From positions 62,001-126,000 of the forward strand of contig ATWE01000011.1 of assembly GCA_000421085.1 (NCBI GenBank): a stretch of 64,000 nt of DNA, written 5' to 3'. Below are positions 53,961 to 61,700 of this stretch, one piece after another (the first letter of the stretch is position 1; every line of letters begins with the position of its first letter). This DNA comes from Ensifer sp. USDA 6670. Its GTDB lineage: Bacteria; Pseudomonadota; Alphaproteobacteria; Rhizobiales; Rhizobiaceae. The translations under genes and the position numbers were made by a program. The notes under the pieces were generated by a model. It saw nothing but the letters and a program-made list of their open reading frames with translations. It did no database searches and was not told the DNA's origin.

Positions 53961-55097
53961 ATGACGCAGATTCTCGAAATACGGGACCTCAAGGCCCTGG
54001 CCAGACGGCGCGTGCCGAAGCTTTTCTTCGATTATGCGGACAGCGGCGCATGGACGGAGGGAACCTACCGCGCCAACGAGGCGGATTTTGCCGGGATCAA
54101 GCTGCGTCAACGGGTGCTGGTCGACATGTCCGACCGCTCGCTCGAAACGACGATGATCGGGCAGAAGGTCTCGATGCCGGTCGCGCTCGCTCCCACCGGC
54201 CTGACGGGCATGCAGCATGCCGACGGCGAGATTTTGGCGGCCCAGGCGGCGGAGGCGTTCGGCGTCCCCTTCACGCTCTCGACCATGAGCATCTGCTCGA
54301 TCGAGGACGTCGCCTCGGTGACGACGAAGCCTTTCTGGTTCCAGCTCTATGTCATGCGCGAGCGCGAATTCGTGCTCGATCTGATCGACCGGGCCAAGGC
54401 CGCCAAGTGCTCGGCCCTCGTGCTGACGCTCGACCTGCAGATCCTCGGCCAGCGCCATAAGGACCTTCGCAACGGCCTGTCCGCGCCGCCGCGACTGACG
54501 CCGAAGCATCTCTGGATGATGGCGACGCGCCCCGGCTGGTGCTTAAAGATGCTCGGCACCAACCGCCGCACCTTCCGCAACATCGTCGGCCACGCCAAGA
54601 GCGTCGCCGACCTCTCCTCGCTACAGGCATGGACGAACGAGCAGTTCGACCCGCAGCTTTCCTGGAAGGACGTCGAGTGGATCAAGGAGCGCTGGGGCGG
54701 TCCGCTGATCCTCAAGGGCATTCTCGATCCAGAAGACGCGAAAATGGCGGCTAAGACCGGCGCCGACGCGATCATCGTCTCGAACCATGGCGGCCGCCAG
54801 CTCGACGGCGCGCATTCCTCGATCAGCATGCTGCCGCGCATCGTCGACGCCGTCGGCGACCAGATCGAGGTACACCTCGACGGCGGCATTCGTTCCGGCC
54901 AGGACGTCCTGAAGGCGATCGCCCTTGGCGCGAAAGGCACCTATATCGGCCGCCCCTTCCTCTACGGCCTCGGCGCGCTCGGCAAGGAAGGCGTGACGCT
55001 CGCGCTCGATATCATCCGCAAGGAGATGGATACGACCATGGCGCTTTGCGGCAAACGCCGCATCACCGATGTCGGCCGCGACATCATCGCCGATTAG
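53961..55097 (+). CDS. lldD: FMN-dependent alpha-hydroxy-acid dehydrogenase (L-lactate dehydrogenase type)
   Basis: About 378 residues. FMN barrel with ALAPTGLTGMQHADGEILAA, FTLSTMSICSIEDVA, FQLYVMREREFVLDLI and catalytic SNHGGRQLDGA. It oxidises L-lactate or a related 2-hydroxy acid and gives electrons to the quinone pool. It sits between guaD and the convergent ureide genes, so a role on glycolate or another ureide-derived hydroxy acid is conceivable, but L-lactate is the default. A palindromic repeat starts at its stop codon. Confidence 0.9.
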   Translation: MTQILEIRDLKALARRRVPKLFFDYADSGAWTEGTYRANEADFAGIKLRQRVLVDMSDRSLETTMIGQKVSMPVALAPTGLTGMQHADGEILAAQAAEAFGVPFTLSTMSICSIEDVASVTTKPFWFQLYVMREREFVLDLIDRAKAAKCSALVLTLDLQILGQRHKDLRNGLSAPPRLTPKHLWMMATRPGWCLKMLGTNRRTFRNIVGHAKSVADLSSLQAWTNEQFDPQLSWKDVEWIKERWGGPLILKGILDPEDAKMAAKTGADAIIVSNHGGRQLDGAHSSISMLPRIVDAVGDQIEVHLDGGIRSGQDVLKAIALGAKGTYIGRPFLYGLGALGKEGVTLALDIIRKEMDTTMALCGKRRITDVGRDIIAD

Positions 55098-55208
55098 GGC
55101 GGGATACGGAAGTGTGCGCGGTTTTCGGCCCGCATCCCGCGTCTCAACTTCTTGGAAGCGATCACGTTCATGTGGGGCGAACCGACCTAAAACACCGTGA
55201 TCCAGGGC
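55096..55208. repeat. Dispersed palindromic repeat, long form, copy 5
   Basis: GGGCGGGATACGGAAGTG and CCGCATCCCGCGTCTCAACT, then CTTGGAAGCGATCACGTTCATG and CACCGTGATCCAGG, repeat the arrangement seen at 23747. It begins at the lldD stop codon and fills the gap to uraH; it may serve as a terminator for the convergent genes. Confidence 0.7.
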
Positions 55209-55297
55209 ACAGAGCAAGGCCTTCCCCTCAGCTTCTCCTGTGCTTGCCACAGGGTTGAGGCCCGGAGACGGATCTGCCAGCCTCCGCCGAGGTGCTA

Positions 55298-55660
55298 TCA
55301 GCTGCCGCGATAAGTGGAGTACGCGTAGGGTGAAAGCAGCAGCGGCACATGGTAGTGGCTGCCGGCGTCGGCGATGCCGAAACGCAGGGGAATGAGATCG
55401 AGGAAAGCCGGATCCGGAAGCGTGACGCCCGCGGACCTTAAATAGTCGCCGGCGTGGAAGACCAGCTCGTAGGTCCCGGTCGTGAACCCCGCCCCCTCCA
55501 TAAGCGGTTCATCGACGCGGCCGTCGCTGTTGGTATGGACGGTACGGATCAGGTGCCGCGCATCGCCTTCGAGCCGGTAGAGATCGATCTTCAGCCCGTG
55601 GGCGGGCCGGCCGAGCGCGGTGTCGAGAACGTGGGTGGTCAAGCGGCCTGACTTGCTCAT
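55298..55660 (-). CDS. uraH: 5-hydroxyisourate hydrolase
   Basis: About 120 residues, transthyretin-like. The conserved N-terminal [12 protein letters not shown], the central [13 protein letters not shown] and C-terminal [19 protein letters not shown] (YRGS signature) are complete. It hydrolyses 5-hydroxyisourate from PuuD to OHCU. ATG 55660 with GGTGAG upstream is chosen; the allA stop lies 5 bases away. It is the last gene of puuE-uraD-allA-uraH. Confidence 0.95.
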   Translation of the reverse strand: MSKSGRLTTHVLDTALGRPAHGLKIDLYRLEGDARHLIRTVHTNSDGRVDEPLMEGAGFTTGTYELVFHAGDYLRSAGVTLPDPAFLDLIPLRFGIADAGSHYHVPLLLSPYAYSTYRGS

Positions 55661-55665
55661 CGCGC

Positions 55666-56169
55666 TCACCGTTTGGATGGATCGGGAATGACGAAAGCCT
55701 CGTCGTAGCGGAACTCTTCCAGGTTGTTGCCCGGCCCCTCGCGGTCGACGACGATGAACTCGCTGACGCCGCCCACTGACATCAGCGGATGATGCCAGAC
55801 ATTGCGGCCGTAATTGACGCCCTGCCTGCCATTCGCGAGGAAAACCCTCGGCCGGCCGGGACGATCGCCTTCATCCTCGGCGACTACAACCAGCCACGGC
55901 CGGTCCCGGAGCGGCGAAAAGCTCTGGCTGCCGAGCGGATGGCGCTCCATCATCGTCACGGAATAGGGAAATGCCCTGGGCTGCCCGCGAAAGATATTGA
56001 TGATGATGCCGGCGGCCTCTCCCGCGGCTTCGACATGTGCAAGCGCGTGAAACCGCTCGGTATTGCCGCCATTGATGAAGCGCATCGAGGCCGGGTCGGC
56101 CTCGATGACGGTGCCGAACGGCGCGAAAGCCTCCCTGGTCAGAAGCTCGATCGAAAGCAAATGCGACAT
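55666..56169 (-). CDS. allA: Ureidoglycolate lyase
   Basis: About 167 residues, cupin-like. [20 protein letters not shown] and [15 protein letters not shown]-like [30 protein letters not shown] are characteristic. It splits ureidoglycolate to glyoxylate and urea, the last step of ureide breakdown. It is the third main gene of the operon. No allantoate-processing gene is present in the window, so the link between PuuE and AllA must be elsewhere. Confidence 0.93.
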   Translation of the reverse strand: MSHLLSIELLTREAFAPFGTVIEADPASMRFINGGNTERFHALAHVEAAGEAAGIIINIFRGQPRAFPYSVTMMERHPLGSQSFSPLRDRPWLVVVAEDEGDRPGRPRVFLANGRQGVNYGRNVWHHPLMSVGGVSEFIVVDREGPGNNLEEFRYDEAFVIPDPSKR

Positions 56170-56273
56170 CAGACTGCCGTTCCGGCTCTCTGTGCGTTGG
56201 CGCCCGAAGGCACGGACGCTGAACGCATCGTCCCCGTCGCGCGGTCGGACAGATCAGGAATGGTGTCAGGCAT
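56169..56273 (-). CDS. Possible 34-residue coupled small ORF
   Basis: An ATG at 56273 overlaps the uraD stop by 8 bases and the frame closes at the allA start region. The sequence starts [16 protein letters not shown] and has no recognised domain. It fills what would otherwise be a 96-base gap. It could be translated by coupling or be a chance frame; I mark it as weak. Confidence 0.25.
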   Translation of the reverse strand: MPDTIPDLSDRATGTMRSASVPSGANAQRAGTAV

Positions 56274-56769
56274 TGTCGTCTCCCGGAAGCATGGATCGGA
56301 GCCGCAGGCGGGCGATCCGCTCCACCTCGGCACAGGCCGTTTCAAATTCCCCTTCCTTGGAATTGTCAATGCGCCTCTCGAAAGCGGCGAGGATGTCTTC
56401 CTTCGTCAGCCCTTTCACCGCGATGATGAAGGGGAAGCCGAATTTCTTGGTGTAGGTCGTGTTCAGCCCGGTGAAGCGCGCATGCTCTTCGGGGGAGAGC
56501 CGGTCGAGACCGGCAGACGCCTGCTCGGCTTTCGAATCGGCCGTGAGCTCGCCCGCCACCGCAAGCTTGCCTGCAAGATCGGGATGAGCCCGCAATACTC
56601 GAAGCCTTTCGGCCGGGGAAGCCGCGCGGAAAGCGTTGCAGAGCGCCGAATGGACGTTGCCAGCGGTCAACCCGGAAGAAGCCGCACGATCGTAGGCGCG
56701 CTCCGCCACCCAGGGCGAGTGCTCGAAGATGCCGCCGAAGCGCCGGATGAAATCATCGCGCCCCGACAT
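56266..56769 (-). CDS. uraD: OHCU decarboxylase
   Basis: About 167 residues. The catalytic His lies in FEHSPWVAERAY, and AHPDLAGKLA and the YTKKFGFPFIIAVKG motif are typical. It decarboxylates 2-oxo-4-hydroxy-4-carboxy-5-ureidoimidazoline to S-allantoin. Its start overlaps the puuE stop by 1 base. It acts together with UraH encoded two genes on. Confidence 0.95.
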   Translation of the reverse strand: MSGRDDFIRRFGGIFEHSPWVAERAYDRAASSGLTAGNVHSALCNAFRAASPAERLRVLRAHPDLAGKLAVAGELTADSKAEQASAGLDRLSPEEHARFTGLNTTYTKKFGFPFIIAVKGLTKEDILAAFERRIDNSKEGEFETACAEVERIARLRLRSMLPGDDNA

Positions 56770-57698
56770 CAGCGCGTACCGTTGGGCTTATGATGTTCAT
56801 ACCAGTGGCGCGCGATGTCGATGCGGCGCGGCACCCAGACCTTGTCGTGGGACGTCACATAATCGATGAACCGCGCAAGCGCCGCCGCGCGACCGGGCCG
56901 CCCGACCAGGCGGCAGTGCAGACCGATATTCATCATCTTCGGGCTGCCTTCCTTGCCCTCCGCATAGAGCACGTCGAACGTGTCCTTGAGATAGGTGAAG
57001 AACTGGTCGCCGGAATTGAAACCCTGATTGGTCGCGAAACGCATGTCGTTGGCGTCGAGCGTATAGGGAATGATGAGATGCGGATTGCCGGGCGTCGGTC
57101 CGGGAACCCAATAGGGAAGCTCGTCCGCATAGGAATCACAGGAATAGAGGAAGCCGCCCTCCTCCAGCACGAGCTTGAGCGTATTTGCCGAGGGCTTGCC
57201 CTGGTAGATGCCGAGCGGACGCTCGCCGGTCAGCTCCGTGTGCAGCCGCACGACCTCCCGGATATGCTGGCGCTCGATGTCTTCCGGAACGTCCTTGTAT
57301 TCGAGCCAGCGCAGGCCGTGGCTGGCGATCTCCCAGCCGGCCTCCTTCATGGCGGCGACGGCTTCCGGATTGCGTGCCATGGCGAGCGTCACGCCATAGA
57401 CCGTCAGCGTCACGTCCCGGCTCGTGAACATCCGCCACAACCGCCAGAAGCCGGCGCGGGCGCCATATTCGTAGATCGACTCCATATTGAGGTTGCGCTG
57501 TCCGGCCCATGGCTGAGCACCGACGATCTCCGACAGCAGACACTCGGATGCCGGATCGCCGTCGAGAATGCAGCTCTCGCCGCCCTCCTCATAGTTCAGC
57601 ACGAACTGCACGGCGATATTGGCGTCGCCCGGCCAACGCACCTCAGGCGGCCTGCGTCCGTAGCCGACGAGGTCGCGCGGATAGGAATTCTCGGACAT
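56769..57698 (-). CDS. puuE: Allantoinase, PuuE type
   Basis: About 309 residues, polysaccharide-deacetylase-like fold used for metal-independent allantoinase. Motifs: ERPLGIYQGKPSANTLKLVL, GFLYSCDSYADELPYW, NDMRFATNQGFNSGDQF and GLHCRLVGRPGRAAAL. It opens allantoin to allantoate. ATG 57698 has AAGGGTG upstream, in preference to the frame opening at 57740. First of four or five coupled genes on the minus strand, 78 bases after the DUF1045 gene. Confidence 0.94.
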   Translation of the reverse strand: MSENSYPRDLVGYGRRPPEVRWPGDANIAVQFVLNYEEGGESCILDGDPASECLLSEIVGAQPWAGQRNLNMESIYEYGARAGFWRLWRMFTSRDVTLTVYGVTLAMARNPEAVAAMKEAGWEIASHGLRWLEYKDVPEDIERQHIREVVRLHTELTGERPLGIYQGKPSANTLKLVLEEGGFLYSCDSYADELPYWVPGPTPGNPHLIIPYTLDANDMRFATNQGFNSGDQFFTYLKDTFDVLYAEGKEGSPKMMNIGLHCRLVGRPGRAAALARFIDYVTSHDKVWVPRRIDIARHWYEHHKPNGTR

Positions 57699-57776
57699 GA
57701 TTTCACCCTTCGACTTTTCCGGAACGGTAGCATCCCGCACCGGATTGTCGAGATGAGAAAAATGGCGATTCCTGGG

Positions 57777-58574
57777 TTACGGCCTGCCGGGAAGCCATGC
57801 GGTCACCGCGACCGGCGGCGTGGCAAGAGTGTCGGTGCCGGGGCGATGCCCGACCGATAGTCCTGCCTTGGCGCGCGGGCGCGCGGAAATCTTTCCAAGC
57901 GGATGCTGCGAATGCACTCGCATTGGCGCTCCGGGCTCGTGCTCGACGAACAGAGCGAGGCTGCCGATCAGGAGCGGTTCGGTCAGCAGCGGTTCGAACA
58001 ATCCGCGCAAGGGGGCCTCAACCCGCCGGCCCACATCGGCGTTCAGGGGGCCCGTCAGCGGCATGTGGAAACGATACTCGTCCATCACATGGGGATCGCC
58101 CCAGCGATGCAGGTTGGTGAATTGCGGAGCCGTGAGCCTGTCCGGGTCCGCCCGCTCGATATCGTCTTCACTCAGCGGAGCGCGGAAGCGATCGAACGTC
58201 TGCAGGACGCGGGCTGCGAGCAGATGCATCGACTGGCTGGGCACCTCTGGCATCAGCCCCCAGCACTGGCTAAGGCGCGCAACCTCCAGCCGCTCGATTC
58301 GGAACGGCGTCTCTCCGCTGGTGAAGAGCATCATGGCCTTGAGCAATTGCGCTTCATCCATATCCGGCTTCAGGCGGAAAGGCGCCATGATCATCGCATG
58401 AAAGCCGAAGCGGCGTGGAACGGCCGTGTAAAAGGCCATCTCCGAAACGGCAAGGCCTGCAATCGACGGCAGTTCCACGGCCTCCCCGGAGTAGACGCTG
58501 CGGCCGAGCCAGCTGGCGGCCGCCGCGGAAAGCGGGTCTCCCATCGGCGGGGTGAAACAGATCGCATAGCGCAT
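57777..58574 (-). CDS. DUF1045 2H-phosphoesterase-like protein
   Basis: About 265 residues. Two His motifs of the 2H superfamily are present: FGFHAMIMAPFRL and RFHMPLTG. DUF1045 proteins are mostly seen with phosphonate (phn) genes and thought to be cyclic phosphodiesterases; this copy instead precedes puuE and no phn gene is nearby. The C-terminal 50 residues are Pro/Arg-rich. It may share the puuE transcript. Function unknown. Confidence 0.82.
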   Translation of the reverse strand: MRYAICFTPPMGDPLSAAAASWLGRSVYSGEAVELPSIAGLAVSEMAFYTAVPRRFGFHAMIMAPFRLKPDMDEAQLLKAMMLFTSGETPFRIERLEVARLSQCWGLMPEVPSQSMHLLAARVLQTFDRFRAPLSEDDIERADPDRLTAPQFTNLHRWGDPHVMDEYRFHMPLTGPLNADVGRRVEAPLRGLFEPLLTEPLLIGSLALFVEHEPGAPMRVHSQHPLGKISARPRAKAGLSVGHRPGTDTLATPPVAVTAWLPGRP

Positions 58575-58597
58575 GGCGCAAGCTCCGAAGGTCCGTG

Positions 58598-58660
58598 AAA
58601 GCGGAATAAGGAAACGTGCGCTCCGCCCGCATCCCGTTCGAGATCCAATGGCGGCGTGTT
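58598..58660. repeat. Dispersed palindromic repeat family, copy 6
   Basis: AAAGCGGAATAAGGAAACGTG and GCCCGCATCCCGTTCGAGA relate it to the AGAGCGGGATG family. It lies just upstream of the DUF1045 start and so in its probable leader. Confidence 0.55.
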
Positions 58661-58725
58661 AAGTGATTTGCGTGACAAATTGACGAATTACGCAGGCCAT
58701 AACGGGTTCGTGAAGCCTGCCAGGC

Positions 58726-59856
58726 CTATCGCAATGCCGCGATATGGTGCGCACATTGGAACGTTTCCGGAAGCGTGGTGCCTGGACGGCCGGCAATCTC
58801 GTTGACCACGGATCGCGCCAGAGCATGCGCCAGTCCGAAGCTCACCTTGAAGCCGCCCGTCAACGCGAAGACCCTTTCGTGATCGGGGTGACGGCCGACC
58901 ACGGGTTCGCGCCCCGTAGATCTGGGGCGCAGGCCCGCCCAGCGCTCGACCACCGGGGCGCCGCGCAATGCGGGAGCAAGGGCGGCGGCGCGGGCAAGCA
59001 GTGCATCGAGCTGGCCATCGGTGGAATAGGGTTCCTCGAACCGGTTCTCGCTCGTGCTGCCGATCGCCACCTGGCCGCTTTCATGCGGGACGACATAGAG
59101 CCCGTCGGCAAAGATGATGGGCAAAGCCGGATCGATATCGGCGCGAAGCAGCGCCGCCTGACCTTTGACCGCACCGCCGCTCGGCGTTCGCCGCGGCTGG
59201 GTCAGACTGTCGATGAAGGAGAAGCTTTCGACGCCCGCGGCGAGGATCAGGCGCTCAAAGGTCAAATCGCGCCCGTCGGCGAGGGCAAGCCGGCCGCGCG
59301 CCGGGTCGAGCGAGACGACTTCCGCCCCTTCCTCGCATTGGACACGCGGAAATTGCTCTAAGGCAGCCCGCAGCATCGCAAGCAGGCTGCGCGGCGCCAG
59401 CCGGGCGGCCAGCGTGTCATGGACGACACCGAAGGGCGCCGCATCGGCAGCCGGCCAACCGACTGCGCCGGCATCGCGGACTTGCCAATCGAAGCGGCGT
59501 GCCGGAGCATGCCAATTCTGCGCCGCATCCTGCTCGCGACCAAGGGCGATCTCCCGCAGATGCGGTTTGCCAAGGGGCATGACACGGCCGGAGCGACGAT
59601 AACCTGCCGAGAGACCCGTGGCTGCTTCAAGCTCGGCAATCTCGCCTTCGAGCGACACAAGGGCATCGAACTGGAACTGCTTCTTGTCGTTCCAGCGGTC
59701 GGGCATGTGCGGCATGAGCGCGCCGAGGAGACCGCCGCTCGCGCCGGAACCGATCAGCCTGCGCTCGAGGAGCCGCGTCGCGAAGCCGGCGCGGGCGGCC
59801 ATCACCGCGGCCCAGAGCCCCATGACGCCGCCGCCCACGATCAAAACTTCGCACAT
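58726..59856 (-). CDS. FAD-dependent oxidoreductase, DAO family, MnmC(o)-like
   Basis: About 376 residues. N-terminal FAD motif VLIVGGGVMGLWAAVMAARA; also VPHESGQVAIGSTSENRF and RWAGLRPRSTGREPVVGRHP as in glycine-oxidase-like flavoproteins. It is divergent, 39 bases apart, from a gene for the methyltransferase half of MnmC. In gammaproteobacteria MnmC fuses an FAD oxidase (cmnm5 to nm5 in tRNA) and a methyltransferase. This may be the split oxidase, or a ThiO-like glycine oxidase; I favour the first by context. Confidence 0.85.
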   Translation of the reverse strand: MCEVLIVGGGVMGLWAAVMAARAGFATRLLERRLIGSGASGGLLGALMPHMPDRWNDKKQFQFDALVSLEGEIAELEAATGLSAGYRRSGRVMPLGKPHLREIALGREQDAAQNWHAPARRFDWQVRDAGAVGWPAADAAPFGVVHDTLAARLAPRSLLAMLRAALEQFPRVQCEEGAEVVSLDPARGRLALADGRDLTFERLILAAGVESFSFIDSLTQPRRTPSGGAVKGQAALLRADIDPALPIIFADGLYVVPHESGQVAIGSTSENRFEEPYSTDGQLDALLARAAALAPALRGAPVVERWAGLRPRSTGREPVVGRHPDHERVFALTGGFKVSFGLAHALARSVVNEIAGRPGTTLPETFQCAHHIAALR

Positions 59857-59895
59857 CGATTGACCTTCCCGGGCCGGAGAATTATCGGGTTCACC

Positions 59896-60615
59896 ATGAC
59901 AGGAACCGATCCCGGCCAGAGCCCTTCACCCTCGCGGCAAAACCTCGAATGGCACGAGGGCGATATGCCCTATTCGAAGGAGTTTGGCGACCACTTTTAT
60001 TGCCGCACCGACGGGCGGCTCGAATGCGGCCACGTCTTTCTTGCCGGCAACCGGCTGCCGGAACGCTGGCAGGCGGGCGGCACATTCACGATCGGCGAAC
60101 TCGGCTTCGGCACGGGGCTCAATTTCTGCGAAACCTTGCGCCGGTGGAAACAGTCGCCGGCCGCGGCCGGGAGCCTCCATTTCGTCTCATTCGAGCGCTT
60201 TCCCATGCAATCCGGGGAGATCGACCGAGCGCTGGCGCATTGGCCGGAAATCGAGGAGGAGCGCCAGGCGCTCGTTGCCAATTGGCCCGCGAACCCGGCC
60301 GGCCAGGTGGACATCGCCTTTACCGGGCAGGTACGGCTCACGGTCGTGATCGGCGCGGCGCTCGACGGCGTTTCAGCGTCCCGTCCGAACTTCGACGCCT
60401 GGTATCTCGACGGTTTCGCCCCCTCGCGCAATCCGAACATGTGGTCGGAAGAGTTGATGCGGCTGGTGTTCGAAAGGACCGTCGCAGGCGGCAGCTTCGC
60501 GACCTATGCCGCAGCCGGGTTCGTCCGCCGCAACCTGGCGGCCGCCGGCTTCACGGTCGAGCGCCGCCCCGGCTTCGCCGGAAAGCGGGAGATGCTGCGC
60601 GGCGACAAGGCCTGA
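59896..60615 (+). CDS. mnmD: tRNA 5-methylaminomethyl-2-thiouridine methyltransferase
   Basis: About 239 residues. NLEWHEGDMPYSKEFGDHFY, FTIGELGFGTGLNF (SAM-binding), FDAWYLDGFAPSRNPNMWS and FATYAAAGFVRRNLAAAGF are diagnostic of the MnmD/MnmC methyltransferase domain. It methylates nm5s2U34 to mnm5s2U34 in certain tRNAs. The frame runs further upstream to 59419 within the opposite gene; ATG 59896 begins the family homology. Here the methyltransferase stands alone, with the oxidase-like gene divergent. Confidence 0.93.
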   Translation: MTGTDPGQSPSPSRQNLEWHEGDMPYSKEFGDHFYCRTDGRLECGHVFLAGNRLPERWQAGGTFTIGELGFGTGLNFCETLRRWKQSPAAAGSLHFVSFERFPMQSGEIDRALAHWPEIEEERQALVANWPANPAGQVDIAFTGQVRLTVVIGAALDGVSASRPNFDAWYLDGFAPSRNPNMWSEELMRLVFERTVAGGSFATYAAAGFVRRNLAAAGFTVERRPGFAGKREMLRGDKA

Positions 60616-60649
60616 GATCGGCTCCTGATCCTGAAAAATCTTGAAAGCA

Positions 60650-61102
60650 CTATCCCGGGAAGACCACGGACTTGACCGTCGCGATCAACTGATCGGTGGG
60701 GACGGCGACGCAATTGCGGTCGATCTCGGCGAGCGTCTTTTCCTTGACTTGGTGCGAGAGCAGCTTCCTCAAATCGCCGAGCGTCTTCGGCGCCGCGCAG
60801 ATCACGAGGTTCTCGAAGGCATGGTCGTGGGCATAGTGGTCGAGCTTCCCGGCGATCTCCATGGCGAAGCGATGCTGTTCCTCCCGTACGGGGTCGCTGC
60901 TGTACTCCATCGCCGAGCGGCCGTGACCGACCGACGAATGGCTGCGTCCGGGTCTGTCGGCCATGATGTCCTGACGACGCTTGGTCTCGATTTGGAATGT
61001 CTCCTCCTCCGGCTGCTGCCTGCCATCCTTCAGCAGGTTGACGTCCTTCACGATGCGCGCCGTGTTTCCATCGGCTGTCAGTATCCAGATCCGGTTCCGC
61101 AC
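60650..61102 (-). CDS. Host-attachment family protein
   Basis: About 150 residues. RIWILTADGNTARIVKD at the start, HRFAMEIAGKLDHYAHDHAF and LVICAAPKTLGDLRKLLS match the family annotated as required for attachment to host cells (first noted in Agrobacterium), related to the eRF1-like baeRF fold. Small, cytoplasmic by sequence. It is convergent with mnmD, 35 bases away. Its actual role in attachment in this organism is unproven. Confidence 0.87.
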   Translation of the reverse strand: MRNRIWILTADGNTARIVKDVNLLKDGRQQPEEETFQIETKRRQDIMADRPGRSHSSVGHGRSAMEYSSDPVREEQHRFAMEIAGKLDHYAHDHAFENLVICAAPKTLGDLRKLLSHQVKEKTLAEIDRNCVAVPTDQLIATVKSVVFPG

Positions 61103-61700
61103 TATTGTCTCCCCGTGTCGATGGCAGATAGGTTGGCGAGGCTCACGGACAGAACGGCTGAGGCCGCGTCAGGTTCCTTGCCGCCGAATATCTGCGCATT
61201 CCGTGTCGCGCGGCCTGCTCGCGTGACCAGCTCGTCAGCAGCCGACAATCGGCGAGGCCAAGCGGCTAGATTGTACGCTCGGGCCCCTCTTCTGCAAGGG
61301 GTACATACGTGATGCGCGGCTTCTTTGCCGGCCATCGTCACGGATGTCGGCGCGTGGTCACTCCCCTTTCGCCGGGGCGACGTCTTGCGCTTGCCAGCGT
61401 GTAAGACGGCGTTGCCTTCGCAGCTGCGAAAAGATGCAGCTTGACTTTCCGGCGCAAAACAACGATCTAAGGCCTGCGTCACCTTCCGGCCGCCGCGTGA
61501 GCGCGCCCTCGGCATCACTTCGAAGCCGTGAAGAAGGAAAAGCGCGAAACATCGCCGCCCTCCGCGGCAGCACAGGCGCCTGACGATTTTCTATTAACCC
61601 ACAAGTTCCCAATTCACGCGGGGTTCTTGACGCCAGATGACACCGGAACCGCATCCTGCTGTTCCGGCGAGAGCGTTTGGCGCCCCGAAAGGTATATGCA
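61103..61700. other. 598-base region between the attachment gene and the DEAD-box gene
   Basis: Open frames occur on both strands, for instance 61102-61518 minus, but their composition is arginine-rich and lacks domain patterns, so none is called. I see no tRNA, no repeat copy and no riboswitch. The 3' part must contain the promoter and leader of the helicase gene, which in related bacteria is cold-induced. Confidence 0.4.

Noticed and set aside
61102-61518. 138-residue minus-strand frame in the gap before the DEAD-box gene
   Set aside because: Basic, low-information composition, no domain, and no clear ribosome site. Kept only as an intergenic note.
61103-61700. A tRNA gene, looked for because S. 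meliloti carries a tRNA-Arg gene in the engA region
   Set aside because: No T-loop consensus or acceptor pairing is found here or in the other intergenic regions I scanned.
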